Origin: Typhlomys cinereus
Taxonomy: Eukaryota; Chordata; Mammalia; Rodentia; Platacanthomyidae
DNA: 64,000 nt
Reading direction: 5' to 3'
Assembly (NCBI GenBank): GCA_023101885.1
Contig: JALPQD010000624.1
Coordinates: 186,001 to 250,000 of the forward strand
Shown here piece by piece: positions 25,171 through 36,800 of the stretch. The notes under the pieces are model-generated. The model was not told the DNA's origin. It saw nothing but the letters and a program-made list of their open reading frames with translations, and searched no databases. Both the position numbers and the translations under genes were made by a program. Numbering within the stretch: position 1 is the stretch's first letter; every line of letters begins with the position of its first letter.

Positions 25171-25384
25171 AAGAAAATATTGAAAAGAAACTCACTACTG
25201 CATCTTGTGCGTAGCCTTTAAGTTCCTTCATTTCATGCCTTCAAAGGAATACACCTATATACATATGATTTGATCCCAAATAGGCCATATGATAATAATT
25301 TCTAATTTTGTGTTTTTCATTTAATATTATATCAGCAATGCCTCTTGATGTCATGAAATCTATTTTAACAATATATAACTTTGT

Positions 25385-25697
25385 GTTTTTACGTATGCCT
25401 GTGTATGCATTGTATGTGAATGCGTGGAGGTGGGGGCCACCTTCAGATGCTGTTTCTTGCCTTTCCACGTTGATTGAGACTGGGCGTCTTGACCACTGCT
25501 TTGTAAGCCAGGTTGGCTGAACCCTTGGGTTTCTGGGGATTCCTGGGTAGCCCTCTTCCATTTACGGCAGGTATGCAGGGATTACAGAGGCTTACACCAT
25601 TGTGTCCAGCGTTTATGTAGGATCTCTAGATTCCCCACTTCGATCCCCATGTTTACACAGTGAATGCTTTGCCCAATGACCCATCTCCCCAACCCAA
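25385..25697 (-). mobile_element. Diverged SINE, reverse
   Basis: 'ttcgatccccatgtttacac' and 'aatgacccatctccccaacc' form an inverted head; B1-like 'gccaggttggctga' in the middle suggests a composite. Confidence 0.55.
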
Positions 25698-26039
25698 ATA
25701 TATAGTTTTTGATGTTAATGGAACATTCTATTTTGTGAATGTTCCATAAGTTAACTAACAAATTGGTGTTCATTTACATGTTTCCAATTATTAAATATTT
25801 ACTATAAACAACTCTGATGAGCATTCTAGTAAAATTTTGGCACATGTTTGTACTCTTCATGTCTTTTAAGACATCTAATACTTCCAAAATTGCCCCTCAG
25901 AAAGATTTCACTCAATCAAGTTCTTCTAAAGTCCTTCATTTCCACACAAACTTATCACCTAAAAACAAAGCAAAATCTTTTTCATTCACCACTTTTAAAG
26001 GTTGTTACCAACAGAGACAACTTTATTTCTTTCCTGTTC

Positions 26040-26640
26040 AAATGCCTCCTGTTTCTTTTGGTTACTTAATTTCTGTGCTGAAGCTTCTTGTACTACATGG
26101 AGAGTGAGCATTCTTGTCTTAAGGCAAAGCTTCAGCTTGTCCACATTTAGTATGAAACTGACCATAGGCAAGTCTTATATATCCCTCTTATGATGTTGAG
26201 ATGCATTCTTTTCCTGAATCACTCAATTTTTATTATGAAAGATATTGAATTCTATCAAATGCTTTTCTGCATCTACTGAAATGACTGTGTAAGTTTGTCT
26301 TTTGGTGTGATGGGATAAATCATACCTACATACTTACATTGGTTAAAATCATCTTTGCCTCCCAGAATAAATCTCAGTTGGTTTCAATGAATGATCCTTA
26401 ACGTTCCATGGGATTCAGTTAGCATTTCATTGAATTTTTTTGCATCTATGTTTTTAAGGTTTATAATTTTGTTTTCTTGGAGTATCTTTTTTTTTGACTT
26501 TGGTGCTAGAGTAAAATAGGCCTTATTAAATGAGTTAAGAATTAGTCCCTCTTTTTTGGTATTTTGGAAGCGTTCGAGAAATGTGGATATTAGTTGTTCT
26601 TTAAATGTCTGCAGGTTTCACCTATCAGGCTATCAGTATT
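26040..26640 (-). mobile_element. L1 ORF2 fragment, antisense
   Basis: 'caaatgcttttctgcatcta' then 'ctgaaatgactgtgtaagtt', 'ttggtgtgatgggataaatc' and 'ttcagttagcatttcattga' are hallmark antisense L1 ORF2 sequence. No open frame survives. Confidence 0.85.
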
Positions 26641-28939
26641 AAAATGTCAGATGGGCAGAACCTTCCTCCATTAAGAGCAACTCCATCCTTGTCCTTCTAG
26701 GGGCACACTGCACTGGATCCTCACCCTCTTTAATCTCACTTCTGAGGATTGAAATTGGTTCGGTTGTATTTTTTTAATACAGAGAAAATGTTCCAAAGTC
26801 ACCTTGAGAGCAGGTATAGAAGGGCGTGTCACTTTTGAAGGAGCTGGAATGGGGTGCTGGAGTTTCTCAGGACCCCTGAGGCAGGTCAGGGAAGCGCCTC
26901 TTGGGTTGGATGGGGAATATAAAGGAGACTTGTTGAGTCTAAGAGGGTCTCTAGCCTGAGCTTATCCTCCCCCACCGTCTGGGCCTGATATGTGGCTAGT
27001 GACCAGGAGAAAAGCTGTTGAGGGCGGGTATTATGCCAGGCCCAAGACATGATGGGAGAATGCAGACAAGTCCGCCTCCTCCTGGGCGCAGCGCTCTTCT
27101 CCCATTGGTCCCAAATGACTCACCTCTAGTGTCTCAGGAGATGCCTGAGGGCTGTAGCACCTGCTGCCTGTGGGTGGGCCAGTGAGCTAGTTGCTCCTTT
27201 GTTGTTTTTGCTACCAAGGTTACATGTGCAAGATGCTGTTAAGAGAGACCCAGCCCCATTCTTTAAAACAGCCGGTCCCTATCCCCAGTGTTTGATTTCT
27301 TAATTGCTTAATTTCTTAATATACGTGGCTTCCTGGCTTCTGAAGCATCTATAAGCATTTTATTTTTCTACATTAAATTAGATCAAAATTCATTTTGTTG
27401 TCGGCTGGGCGTGACTTCAGTTGGCCAAGGTGTTAGGGAGACGGGGCTGTGAATCAAGCAGGGTCAGTTCCAACCTCATCACTCTTATCACAGCAGGTTT
27501 GTGTTTTCGTTGAATTTCTGTCTCTCAGTTCTGGAAGGCAACCGAGTCTCCTACCGCTTCAAACTCCCAGGGAAAGAACTGCAACGGGGTAAACTGGATT
27601 AAATATCACCTTGTCAGTCAACTGGAAAATCAAGGTCACGCAGCATAAACAAGGGGCGGATGCGTGAGTGGCAGAGACACCCCACAAGAACCCATACAGG
27701 CAGAACAGAAATAGTGCTTGGGGGAAAAGAGACAGGACTAGGTGTAGTCAGCTCCAGATGAGGTGACACTGAGGCCTACAGAGAAGCACACACCCGGCAC
27801 GGAAGGTGACTGGGATGCAAGGTTAGCAGGAATGTCCCCTGCTCAGGCCCCTCCCCAAAGCACACACAACGGCTGTTGGCAGTCAGGTAAACGCATTCTC
27901 TCAACACACACACCCCTGTCCTGATGCCCTTGCCATGGATGCCGTGGGGCTGGAGTGGGGGGCTTGGGGCGGCCAGGGGATGGAGGAAGGCCTTCCTCGT
28001 ATTCGGCACAAGGAGCCGGAGCAGAGGTACAGAAACATCTGTAGAGGACACAGCACGTCCGCTGCTCCTAGCTGTTTCCCTGACGACCACCTCTCTGCGA
28101 GGAAACTGACATCCAGATTGAGCACGGGGCAAAATTGCACGTGCATATTTCTGACATGAGCTGGGATTGAAATCTGGATAGTTGGGGTTTGGTGGTCTCC
28201 CTCTAAGGCCCACCCAGTCCTCCAGAGAGCCTGTGAGAAACCCCTGCTCCCCTGCTGCCATCCTTTGGGCTTGTCCTCAGGTCCCAGGTGCAGAAGGAGG
28301 CTGGAGGGCCCGAACACGACATGTCAGCTGGGACTTCCTGCATAGTGCCAAGGAAAAGTGTGACCTTCCTGCTGAGGATGAAGATGATGATGAGTGGGAG
28401 TCCTGCCCTGGAAACTGTCTGTCTACATGGACAGGAGGGAAGCATCAGGGGTGGGAAGATTAAGGAGGACAAAGACGTGTCCACGGGGAGGGACAGTCAC
28501 TGTCACCAAGGCGCGGATGGAGACAGAGGACAGCCCAGAGGATTTCACACAAGGTGAGAGACTGAGATGAAGAGAGGCGAGGTGTGGAGGGAGGGCACAG
28601 TCAGGGGCCCGGGACAGAGAGCTATAGATAGAAACGCAGGAGAAAAGTGTGAAATATAACACAAGGTGTTGAGGGGAAGGTTAAAGAGAATGAACATTAG
28701 CGTCTAAGCAACGGGCTTTGCAGAAGGTATTCGAATGGGGATGCGGGGGTGACTTAAGAAGAAAGCAGCAGTTGGGGCAAAATATTGGGAGGGGCTGGGA
28801 CAGGCGCTTCAGGCTGTGTGAAGAAGCTACTGGAGGTGAGAGGAATGGGCCAGAAGCTGTTGAAAGTCATAAGTCATTCAGAATGTAGATGCCTCGAGCC
28901 AGCATTTGGGTATATGCAGGGTGAGGGAGATCTTAGGTA
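26641..28939. other. Repeat-poor intergenic stretch
   Basis: Little recognisable repeat sequence. It includes 'ccaaatgactcacctct' near 27112, an AP-1-like site. Long overlapping frames at 27776-28557 on both strands lack domains; non-coding or regulatory use is possible but unproven. Confidence 0.4.
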
Positions 28940-29110
28940 CTTCTCCTGTTGCTGTGTTAAAATACCAGGAACTAAAGCAACTTAAGGAGAGAGGGGTTCA
29001 TTCTGGCTCACGTTCGTGTCAGAAAAGTCTGAGTCTGTAATCTCAGCATTCCTACAGCAAGATGGGAGGCAGAGACAGGAGGGTCTTGTGGCCATGCAGT
29101 GAACGACAGC
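28940..29110 (-). mobile_element. LTR fragment, antisense
   Basis: 'ctgttgctgtgttaaaatac' then 'aactaaagcaacttaaggag' and 'ggttcattctggctcac' match the reversed start of MaLR-like LTRs. Confidence 0.6.
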
Positions 29111-29122
29111 AGACCCTGTCTC

Positions 29123-29480
29123 AGGGTTGGGAGATGGCTCAACAGATAAAGTGCTTACCAGGCAAGCCTAACAACCCAAGTTCAGACCTCTTGAACCCAG
29201 GTAAAAAGTGGGCGCAGGGACACAGATGTCTGAAACCTCCACTCACTTACGGAAAGTGGGAAGTGTAGACACGGGAATCTCTAGAGGCACATGAGCTAGT
29301 TCAGCTTTGCACAGAGAAGAGAACTGTTCTCAAAGCAAGATGGAAAGGCAAAGACTAGGGCCTGAAGGCAGTCCTCTAACTTCACACCTGTGCATGACCG
29401 ACAGTGCCCGCACTCATACACACGACATATGCACACCAGCATGCATGCACACAGATACGCACATGCACATGCCAAGGTTT
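29123..29480 (+). mobile_element. B2-superfamily-like SINE
   Basis: 'gggttgggagatggctcaac', 'cccaagttcagacctcttga', CA/ATGC-rich tail. Confidence 0.7.
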
Positions 29481-29732
29481 TAAAACTCTCAGAACCAAGG
29501 AAAAAGAGAAAAAAAATCCCTAGAATCTGGTCCCCCATTTACAATAAGTAGGAGAAAGAAAATGTCAAGCTTGAATGAGTAAGAGACTCCAATGTCGGAA
29601 GCAGGGAACGTTTTCCACACTCACCCAACCACCAGGGTAGAGGGCAATGGGGAACTCTACGTAGTTCCTGCCCACGAGAAGTTCCTCTCTCCTCTCATCC
29701 TCTACTCTTCCATGAAAACCCCAGAGCTATTG

Positions 29733-29805
29733 AGTATAGCTCAATGGTGGAACGCTTAGCTTACCTGTCACTTGTGAAGCCCTAGGTTTGATCCTCAAGC
29801 TGAGA
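29733..29805 (+). mobile_element. ID-like SINE fragment
   Basis: 'gagtatagctcaatggtgga' and 'ccctaggtttgatcctcaag'. Confidence 0.6.
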
Positions 29806-30269
29806 TGACAAAGGAGAGAGAGAGAACAAGAGAAGTCATGGAGGAAGACATAAACTGATAAATACATAGGAAAGTTCCATTGTCGGCCCCTTTTGGGCTT
29901 TGGATTTAACTTGCATTCTCAGAAATCCTCAGAAACAACCCAAAGCGTTGTGGAGAGTGTGACTCTGTGCTTCAGAACACTCCAGGGCTTCTCCTGGATG
30001 TCGAAACCAAGGCACCAAGTGGACAGGTGACAGCTGGTTGCAGAGAACCCTGCTGGGGGCCGAGGCTCAGCTGTGGGCTAGGGGTCTGCCTTTGTACCGA
30101 CTGTCAGAAAACTGAACAAGGACAGGGACTCCAGAGGGGATTTGGAGGTGTGGGTGCAGAGTTCATCTTTGTCTGTGTGAGTGTGACAGGCTGGTGGAGT
30201 CCCAGAGAGACAGGTGGTTTTGAGCCCAGGTGAGGAGTCAGGCTTGAGCTGCCTGCAAGAGAACTGGCC

Positions 30270-30640
30270 AAGTTCATTCTTTACTGCAAAGTTGACATTG
30301 GATCTTCGCAAATTTGTATTCACATCTCAGCCCGCTTATTTGGTAGGAGTAATAAGCTGGGAGATGAATGTTAATGAGCAAAGGGTTGTGAGAAATATTT
30401 TCCAGTTAATCAAGTCATGATTATAGACCCCTGATTCAGAGGAAAAGCATTCTCTCCTAATCATAAAGAAGGTATGGGTGTGTGTTGGGGGGTTATAATT
30501 AGGTCCACGAGGACTTTGCCTTTTGTTTAAGATCAGTTCTCTTTTCCTCTGTTAATTAATGAATCTAGACTCTAGGGTCGACCCGGTTTGATTTCTTTCA
30601 AGAGGGCCTGGGCTAATTGGGATTTCATCTTTGGTCCTTG
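30270..30640. promoter_or_regulatory. Candidate conserved non-coding element, TAAT-rich
   Basis: Repeat-free. Homeodomain-type TAAT/ATTA cores at about 30371, 30406, 30420, 30457, 30497, 30552-30562 (ttaattaatga) and 30613. The density and absence of repeats suggest a regulatory element; conservation cannot be tested here. Confidence 0.35.
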
Positions 30641-31983
30641 AGGGTGAGGCTGATTGAATGCTACATAGTCACTTGTGCTAATTCTGGGGCCTCAGTATTG
30701 AGCAAGAAGGACTTGATTATAGCCTTCGGCCTCCCAAGAAGGCAGAGAAGCAGATTCCTAGGAAACAGTAAAAGCCTAGTGGTTGTCCGCAGTGAAGATG
30801 TGGGCACTCACTGTGGTCCAAATGTTCATCTGCCTCTAAAACCAACAAGTATGTCAAAACTGAGTCCTCAAGGGGGATGTGGGACCTTTGAAGGCGATTA
30901 GAGCCCGAGGACAGAGTCCTCATGGATGGAATTAGTGCCCCTTTTAAAGGAGATCTCAGAGATGTTCAGCCCCCTTCTGTGAGACCACAGAAGCAGAGAA
31001 CCAGGAAACAGACCCTTCGAGGTTAGTTATTACAGGGAGCACCATTTCTTGTTGTCCTAAATCATTTTACTTACGGTAATCAGTTAACAGTAATGATAGG
31101 AAACAAATACTGGACTGTACCTGCTCTCCTTCCTCTCTTTCTGGTCTATTTCTGTATGATTGTTGTTTGATCTAGAGCTGGCCTCTCTTTCTACAGTTTT
31201 CACTATGTGTTTTTGCCAGCTCTCCTTTAAAACCATGAAGCTCCTTGAGAGAGCAAGGTCAATGTCGTGTTTTGGCGTTTGCTTTTCAAATGTGTGTCTG
31301 GGAGCATCGGATGCACTCAACGCTCATCACCACGTCACCTTTAGGAACCCGACTAGTTATTTATTAGACTTTCTGAAAGTGGAAGCAGTCGGAGCTGGAC
31401 AGAGATGAAATAAGAATCGGTGTACAATGCAGAGTTCCATTAATCGCGCCTGCGGCAGGATAGTTTATTAAATATTTTCACTCTATTTTCCCCACCCTCC
31501 ATTTTAAACTAGCAGCCGGGTTCATCTTCTCTCAGTTGAGGACTTGGGGTGGGCACAGAGTGGACGAGAGGAAGGCTGGGTGGTCACGTCCAGTTTGTAA
31601 AGGCCTAATGCTTCTGAATGGATGGTTCCTTTGGGGGCGGAGGGAGGAAACCCCCAGGAGGGCAAAGAAGGCAGCTGCCTCCAGAGCCCAAGGAGACATC
31701 CTGTAAACAGGGGCTGAGTGGGCAGGGTGCCAGGTCCACACAGGCTGGCTCATTCCCTGCCTCAGAGGTCCTGGGACCTTTTGGGAGAGACACTGGGGGT
31801 GGGGGTGGGGGAAAGTCTAGGATGGCTAAGATGGACTGTCCCACCAACTAGCAGGAAGATACAGAAGGACTGGGGTCTGAAATACAGTGATCGAGGCCAA
31901 CGACAAAGCGATGCTCTGAACACCCAAATACTGGTCCAGTATTGAAGATGGTGACAACTCTTCTTGGCTGTAAATGAATGTTT
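30641..31983. other. Intergenic / possible Tex35 3' UTR
   Basis: Immediately downstream (minus-strand sense) of the Tex35 stop. AATAAA signals on the minus strand at 31469-31464 and 31365-31360 could end a longer 3' UTR. No other gene seen. Confidence 0.45.
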
Positions 31984-32013
31984 TTAATCTCCTGGTGGAG
32001 GCTTGGGTAGGGG
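31980..32013 (+). repeat. 34-bp inverted repeat, left arm
   Basis: gtttttaatctcctggtgga... is the exact reverse complement of 32617-32650. This arm covers the Tex35 stop codon and the 3' part of its last coding exon. Confidence 0.95.
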
Positions 32014-32044
32014 AGGTTTTTTGTTAGAGGGCAGGAAGTCCCCG
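31984..32044 (-). CDS. Tex35: Tex35 coding exon 9 and stop (candidate)
   Basis: Acceptor GCTGCACAG at 32045, then a Pro-rich C-terminus (GGDFLPSNKK, ...PPPGD) and TAA at 31986-31984. Frame and phase fit exon 8, but similarity to the human C-terminus is limited, so this exon is inferred mainly from splice sites. The stop codon overlaps an ATTAAA poly(A)-like hexamer. Confidence 0.6.
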
Positions 32045-33848
32045 CTGTGCAGCTCAAGGAGCCGGGAGATGAACCGGAGTTGCTGGTAGGCTCTGAGCTG
32101 CACTACGTTGGCAGCACATACTCCATCTCATCAGGGCTGAGGTACAGGTAAGTCAGAAGGCAGCTCCAGATGACAAGGGTGAAAAAGGTGCCCAGGCCTG
32201 GCTTGAAGGTTTCTTGCTAGGTGGGGAGAAAGGTGGGAATCTGGGCCTGGGCCAAGACGCAGCTAACAAAACACCCTTCCCACCAAGGGGTTTCCGGGCA
32301 GCAGCCTGAGGCTTGGCCACCCAATTCCTCCTTCCTGGTGCCACATCCTCTATGCCTGGGTGGTTGTGGTGGGTGGTAGAATCTACTAAGAGTCCCTACT
32401 CCCCGCACAACCATATATACGGAGTTTGCTCCGAAGCAAGAGATAGAACACACTCCCTTTGGGACACCCGACTGAGAGAAGTCACTTCTCATATGGATCT
32501 ACCTACCCCTGATTGTAGTTGGTCTTTAGGGCACACAACAAACATTTCTCCTGCAGAGAACAGAAACGGCACAAGAAAGATCATTTTTCCCTGGTCCAAG
32601 ATGGCCCGTCTCTGGGCCCCTACCCAAGCCTCCACCAGGAGATTAAAAACCTTCTGGGCCTTGCTATAGGAAAAGACAGAACACAGCAGTGGAACTTGGG
32701 AACAGGCATGGCCAGGGCTGACCTACGGAACTGTAGCTTGGGGAGCTCCACAGCCCAGAAAGCGGGGCAGGTAAGGAAGGGCTCTAGACTAGGGAGATGG
32801 CTCAGGGAAAGCAGCTGGGCGGACCAGCCCTCTACATCAAGCTCCGGGGAAGCCAGGGAGTCCAGCTCCAGCATCAGGGCAGGAATCCACTTACGCAGCA
32901 ACTCCGACACTGCTGAATGGAATCAGGTGGGTCCTTTTTTGTCTTTTGTGGCGTGAGCATCTTGAGACGAGATGATGGTCCATCAGGTCCATCCATCTTC
33001 TTGAGCCTAGGCTGGGGGTCTGTATCAGTCTTTCCCATCAGCCTGAGTTCCTGCTTCTCCTTCAATTTCCTTGGAAGGGGACTAGTGAGTCAGGAAGGGA
33101 CAGAAATTTGGGGAGACAGTTTCTACCACCACACACGTGACCATGGAAGATCTTAACTCTCAGTCATTGGGGGCTGTGGAACCAAGTCATTGAGGAGACT
33201 TTTTTTTTTTTTTCTAAGTCCCCAGGGCATTATGCAAAGTGAAGGGAGGAGTCTTCAGGGACAAGGAGGGGTGGCACTTACAGCTTGTTGTTCTTCTGTA
33301 TATTTATTAAAACATCCATCTTCTCATCCATATCCTTCTGCATTTCCTTCAAGAGGGAATCCAATGTTAAGTGCTCAACCCTAAATGAGGCAGCTACGTC
33401 CCCCCCGCCCCTGGAAACATGAGAGAAGTGGGGATAGAAAGAATGTCCAAGCTGAAGGAAGAGGAGGAACACTATGAAACTGTCTCCTGCACATGACCCA
33501 GCTGTTGCACTCATGACCGCACAACAGCTTCAACTACCTGCACACAATGAGACCTCACAATGAGTCCCCATACACGCCATCCCTGAAGAGCTACTGGCAT
33601 TAACGGCTGCTGGGAGGAGGATCATTTTTTCCTTCAGTGGTGTAAACACTGGTCAGTTGCCTATGCTCCGGTAAATAAGCTCACACCCATGCACATGCAA
33701 GAAAACCCAGCTAATCTCTAGGTTGACAAAATCTGAAAGCAAACAGGGGAACTGTCGAAAAGAAGACAGGTCCAGAGGGAGTGAGAGGAAGAATGAAAGA
33801 ATGGGAATTTAATCAAAATACTTTTTATACAGTATATGAAATTGTCAA

Positions 33849-33898
<50 letters not shown>

Positions 33899-36800
33899 TT
33901 AGATTCTTCATTCTTAAGAGCTTTTGAGTCCTTTTCTCTATCGACCACTGTGCATCCTACTTCTTCAAGAATCCTTAGACTTGGCTGAGGCGGCTGATGG
34001 GGCATCCATGACACAGACCTGCACTTCTGTGATAAGACTAGAGTGCAGGCAACCCCACAAGGATCACAGCCTCAGGTGAGTTAGGAGGCATGAGCTGTTA
34101 TGCCCGATCTCACCCAGGAAGCCCATAGTTGACTTTTGATGCCTCTGGAATGATGGAGTCCAGAAAACAAATCTTGTGACTGCAAAGATATTTGACTGCA
34201 GTGTGCTAACCCTTGCCTATGTTTACTTCATGTTTTTAACCCATCCTGGCAGAAATAATTAAAAAATTAATAATTAAATTAGGTTGACAGTGGCTGAAGT
34301 AACAGCAGCTCATTTCTTATTCATTGATAATAGAAAAGAATAAAAAATTGCTTGGTAGAGCTTATGTCTGTAAAATTTGGCCTAAAAAAGAATTAGTAGA
34401 CATAAAGTAATTTTAATGGTATAGAGCTGTAATTGACTTATTTGTAATGGAAGAAATAGATTAGGGGGGAGCTGGTGAGATGTCTCAACAAGGTGCCTGC
34501 TTAGAAACCTGATGACCTGAGTTTGATCCCCAAAAGCCCACATAGTGGAAAAAGGGAAGTGACTTTCAGAAGTTGGCCTCTCTCTCTCTTTCTCTTTCTC
34601 TCTCTCTCTCTCACGCACACATACACACAAATAAATATAAATAAAAACATTTGGACTGGTCATAAAATATCAAGCGAAGGTAATTTTCTTTAAAGAAAAA
34701 AGATTCGAAACTAGTTTAATCTGATGTAGCAAAGTGTCACAGAATCACAGTCTGAGGGAGAGAAGGTTTTAGAGAACAGCTCTCTGGAAGGCATTTGCAA
34801 ATGCTAGCGTAAACTGAAAATAAAATGTATCTATGGTGTCAAAATGTGCTTGTGATGGACGTAACCTTCAAGTTGAAGCGGTCCCTCATTGCAGGTCTTA
34901 CTAGACTTCAGTCCCGCCATGCCCCACATCCATCTCTCTAGAGGGCAAATCCTCCATGCCCTGCACTGATCTTACTGGACTCAGGTGTAACCACGCCCTG
35001 CGCTGATTTCTGCCCCCTTCTCATCACTCCGTTTCCCAGCTGATCCTCGTGGTCACCATTTCCTTCTAATCACCCAAATGGATAGTTTGCTGCCATCATG
35101 GACACGCGATGCCCTCTGGAGACTTCATTCTCTAATAAATCGGTCGTCAAGGGCCGCCGTGCTCCTGAAGCACCCCTCAGTCGCCCCTTTTCTTAACTGT
35201 AGCTGGAGGCAATGTCCTCTCTAGTATTCTCCTACCGCCAGCCAATTCCCACTTGCTTGGACCCCTCCCGGGGGTCCTTGGCTACCTTTCCAGCAACTGC
35301 TTCTGAAGACTCTCCTGAGACCTTTGCTGCTTGCAGCACCAAGTCCCAGCTTGTCCTCCATTGCCTGATGCCTGTGTGCATGTAATTCTATTCCTCACAC
35401 TCTCCCCAGATGACCTCGCCTCCTGGCTGAGGTCCCCACTGACCACCAAACACAGCCGTTCATCCTGTTTCCTGTTGCCCCCAAACTGCCCTCTGCCTGA
35501 AATAGCTTCTCTGTGCCTTTCAGTACCCAAAGTACTCACTAATGAACTGCTAACAGTGTTTGCATATTAATATAGAAACAATGAGTATCCTTTGTGAAAA
35601 TATGGACTAAACTGGAGAATAAATGAAATGAATCTTTGCACCCAAAACTACCAATAGCCTTTCAGGCATATTTTTTCCCAGTATTTTTTCTCTATATTTA
35701 CTCATCTACTCTTTTTCTTAGCTTAACTGAGATCAACCTGTTTCTTGTATCTCATAAGTAATCTTTCTAAACATTAGTTTTTTAAATAGGTGCTAAATTC
35801 ACATGTGGACAACCATCATTTATTTGGCATATATGATATGTACTATATTAAGATATAAATAGATGTAAAGATATAGATATTTGGATAAACCATCATTTCT
35901 TTATTGTCGAAAATTGTGATTAGTTCCAAAAAAAATCCTGTGACGAAAAATTTTGTGTTGACAATTTTGGCTATTCTCATAGGCTAAATTCTGAGAAGCG
36001 GAATGAAAATACCGATGCCTGTTTTCTCATGTTACATATCCTACAGACTTGCACTCTCTGATCGGCAGTTTCAGAGTGCTCTTCTCTTTTCTGCAATGGT
36101 CAGAAGTCAGAGTTCTGCTCCGTTGAAGGTGACCGTTGTGCTATTTCACATCCTTGGCCACCGGTGGGCTAAAGGTGCTTTCACTGTGTTGTTCCCTTAG
36201 TCGTTCCTTCTGTGGATTGTCCCTGCCTGTTTCCCACTTGACTGCCGTTGATCTGTGTGAGCTCCTTCCTTCCTGGATTAAAACCCTCTGACCATTCTTG
36301 ACATATTTGTGGAAAATTACTTCCCCCAAGTTTTTTTTTTTAATTCTATAGATGGTTCTTTTGATCACAATTCTTTTAAAAGTCAGTAAGAGAGCTTAGC
36401 AGGCAAAGACCTGTGTGCAAACATAAGAAACCTAGTGCTTTCTTAAGTTTCTGAGTTCAATCCTCAGAGCTCATATGGGGAAGGAAACAATCAATTTCTG
36501 AAATTTGTTCTCTGATGTCCACATCTGGTTCTCTCTCTCTCTCTCGCTCTCTCTCTCTCGCTCTCTCTCTCTCTCAATTCTCAGTAATTTTTTTAAAAAT
36601 CACCTTTACCACAGGGCTGGCGACACAGCTCAATGGCAGAGGGCTTGCCTAGCATGCATGAGACCCTGAGTTCAAACCCCAGTACATTAAAAAAGAATCA
36701 CCTTATCATATTTAACCTTTATGGAAATTTTTATCTCAATCTTGAGTAAACATTAGAATCACCTGAAGAAATTTAAATGCCATTGGTGTCTGGACTTCAT

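Noticed and set aside
27776..28317. Overlapping 161-aa and 138-aa minus-strand frames
   Set aside because: Two frames open in the same GC-rich stretch, plus frames on the other strand, point to composition rather than coding.
33852..33890. TA run as a TATA promoter
   Set aside because: It is a microsatellite on an L1 tail inside a Tex35 intron.
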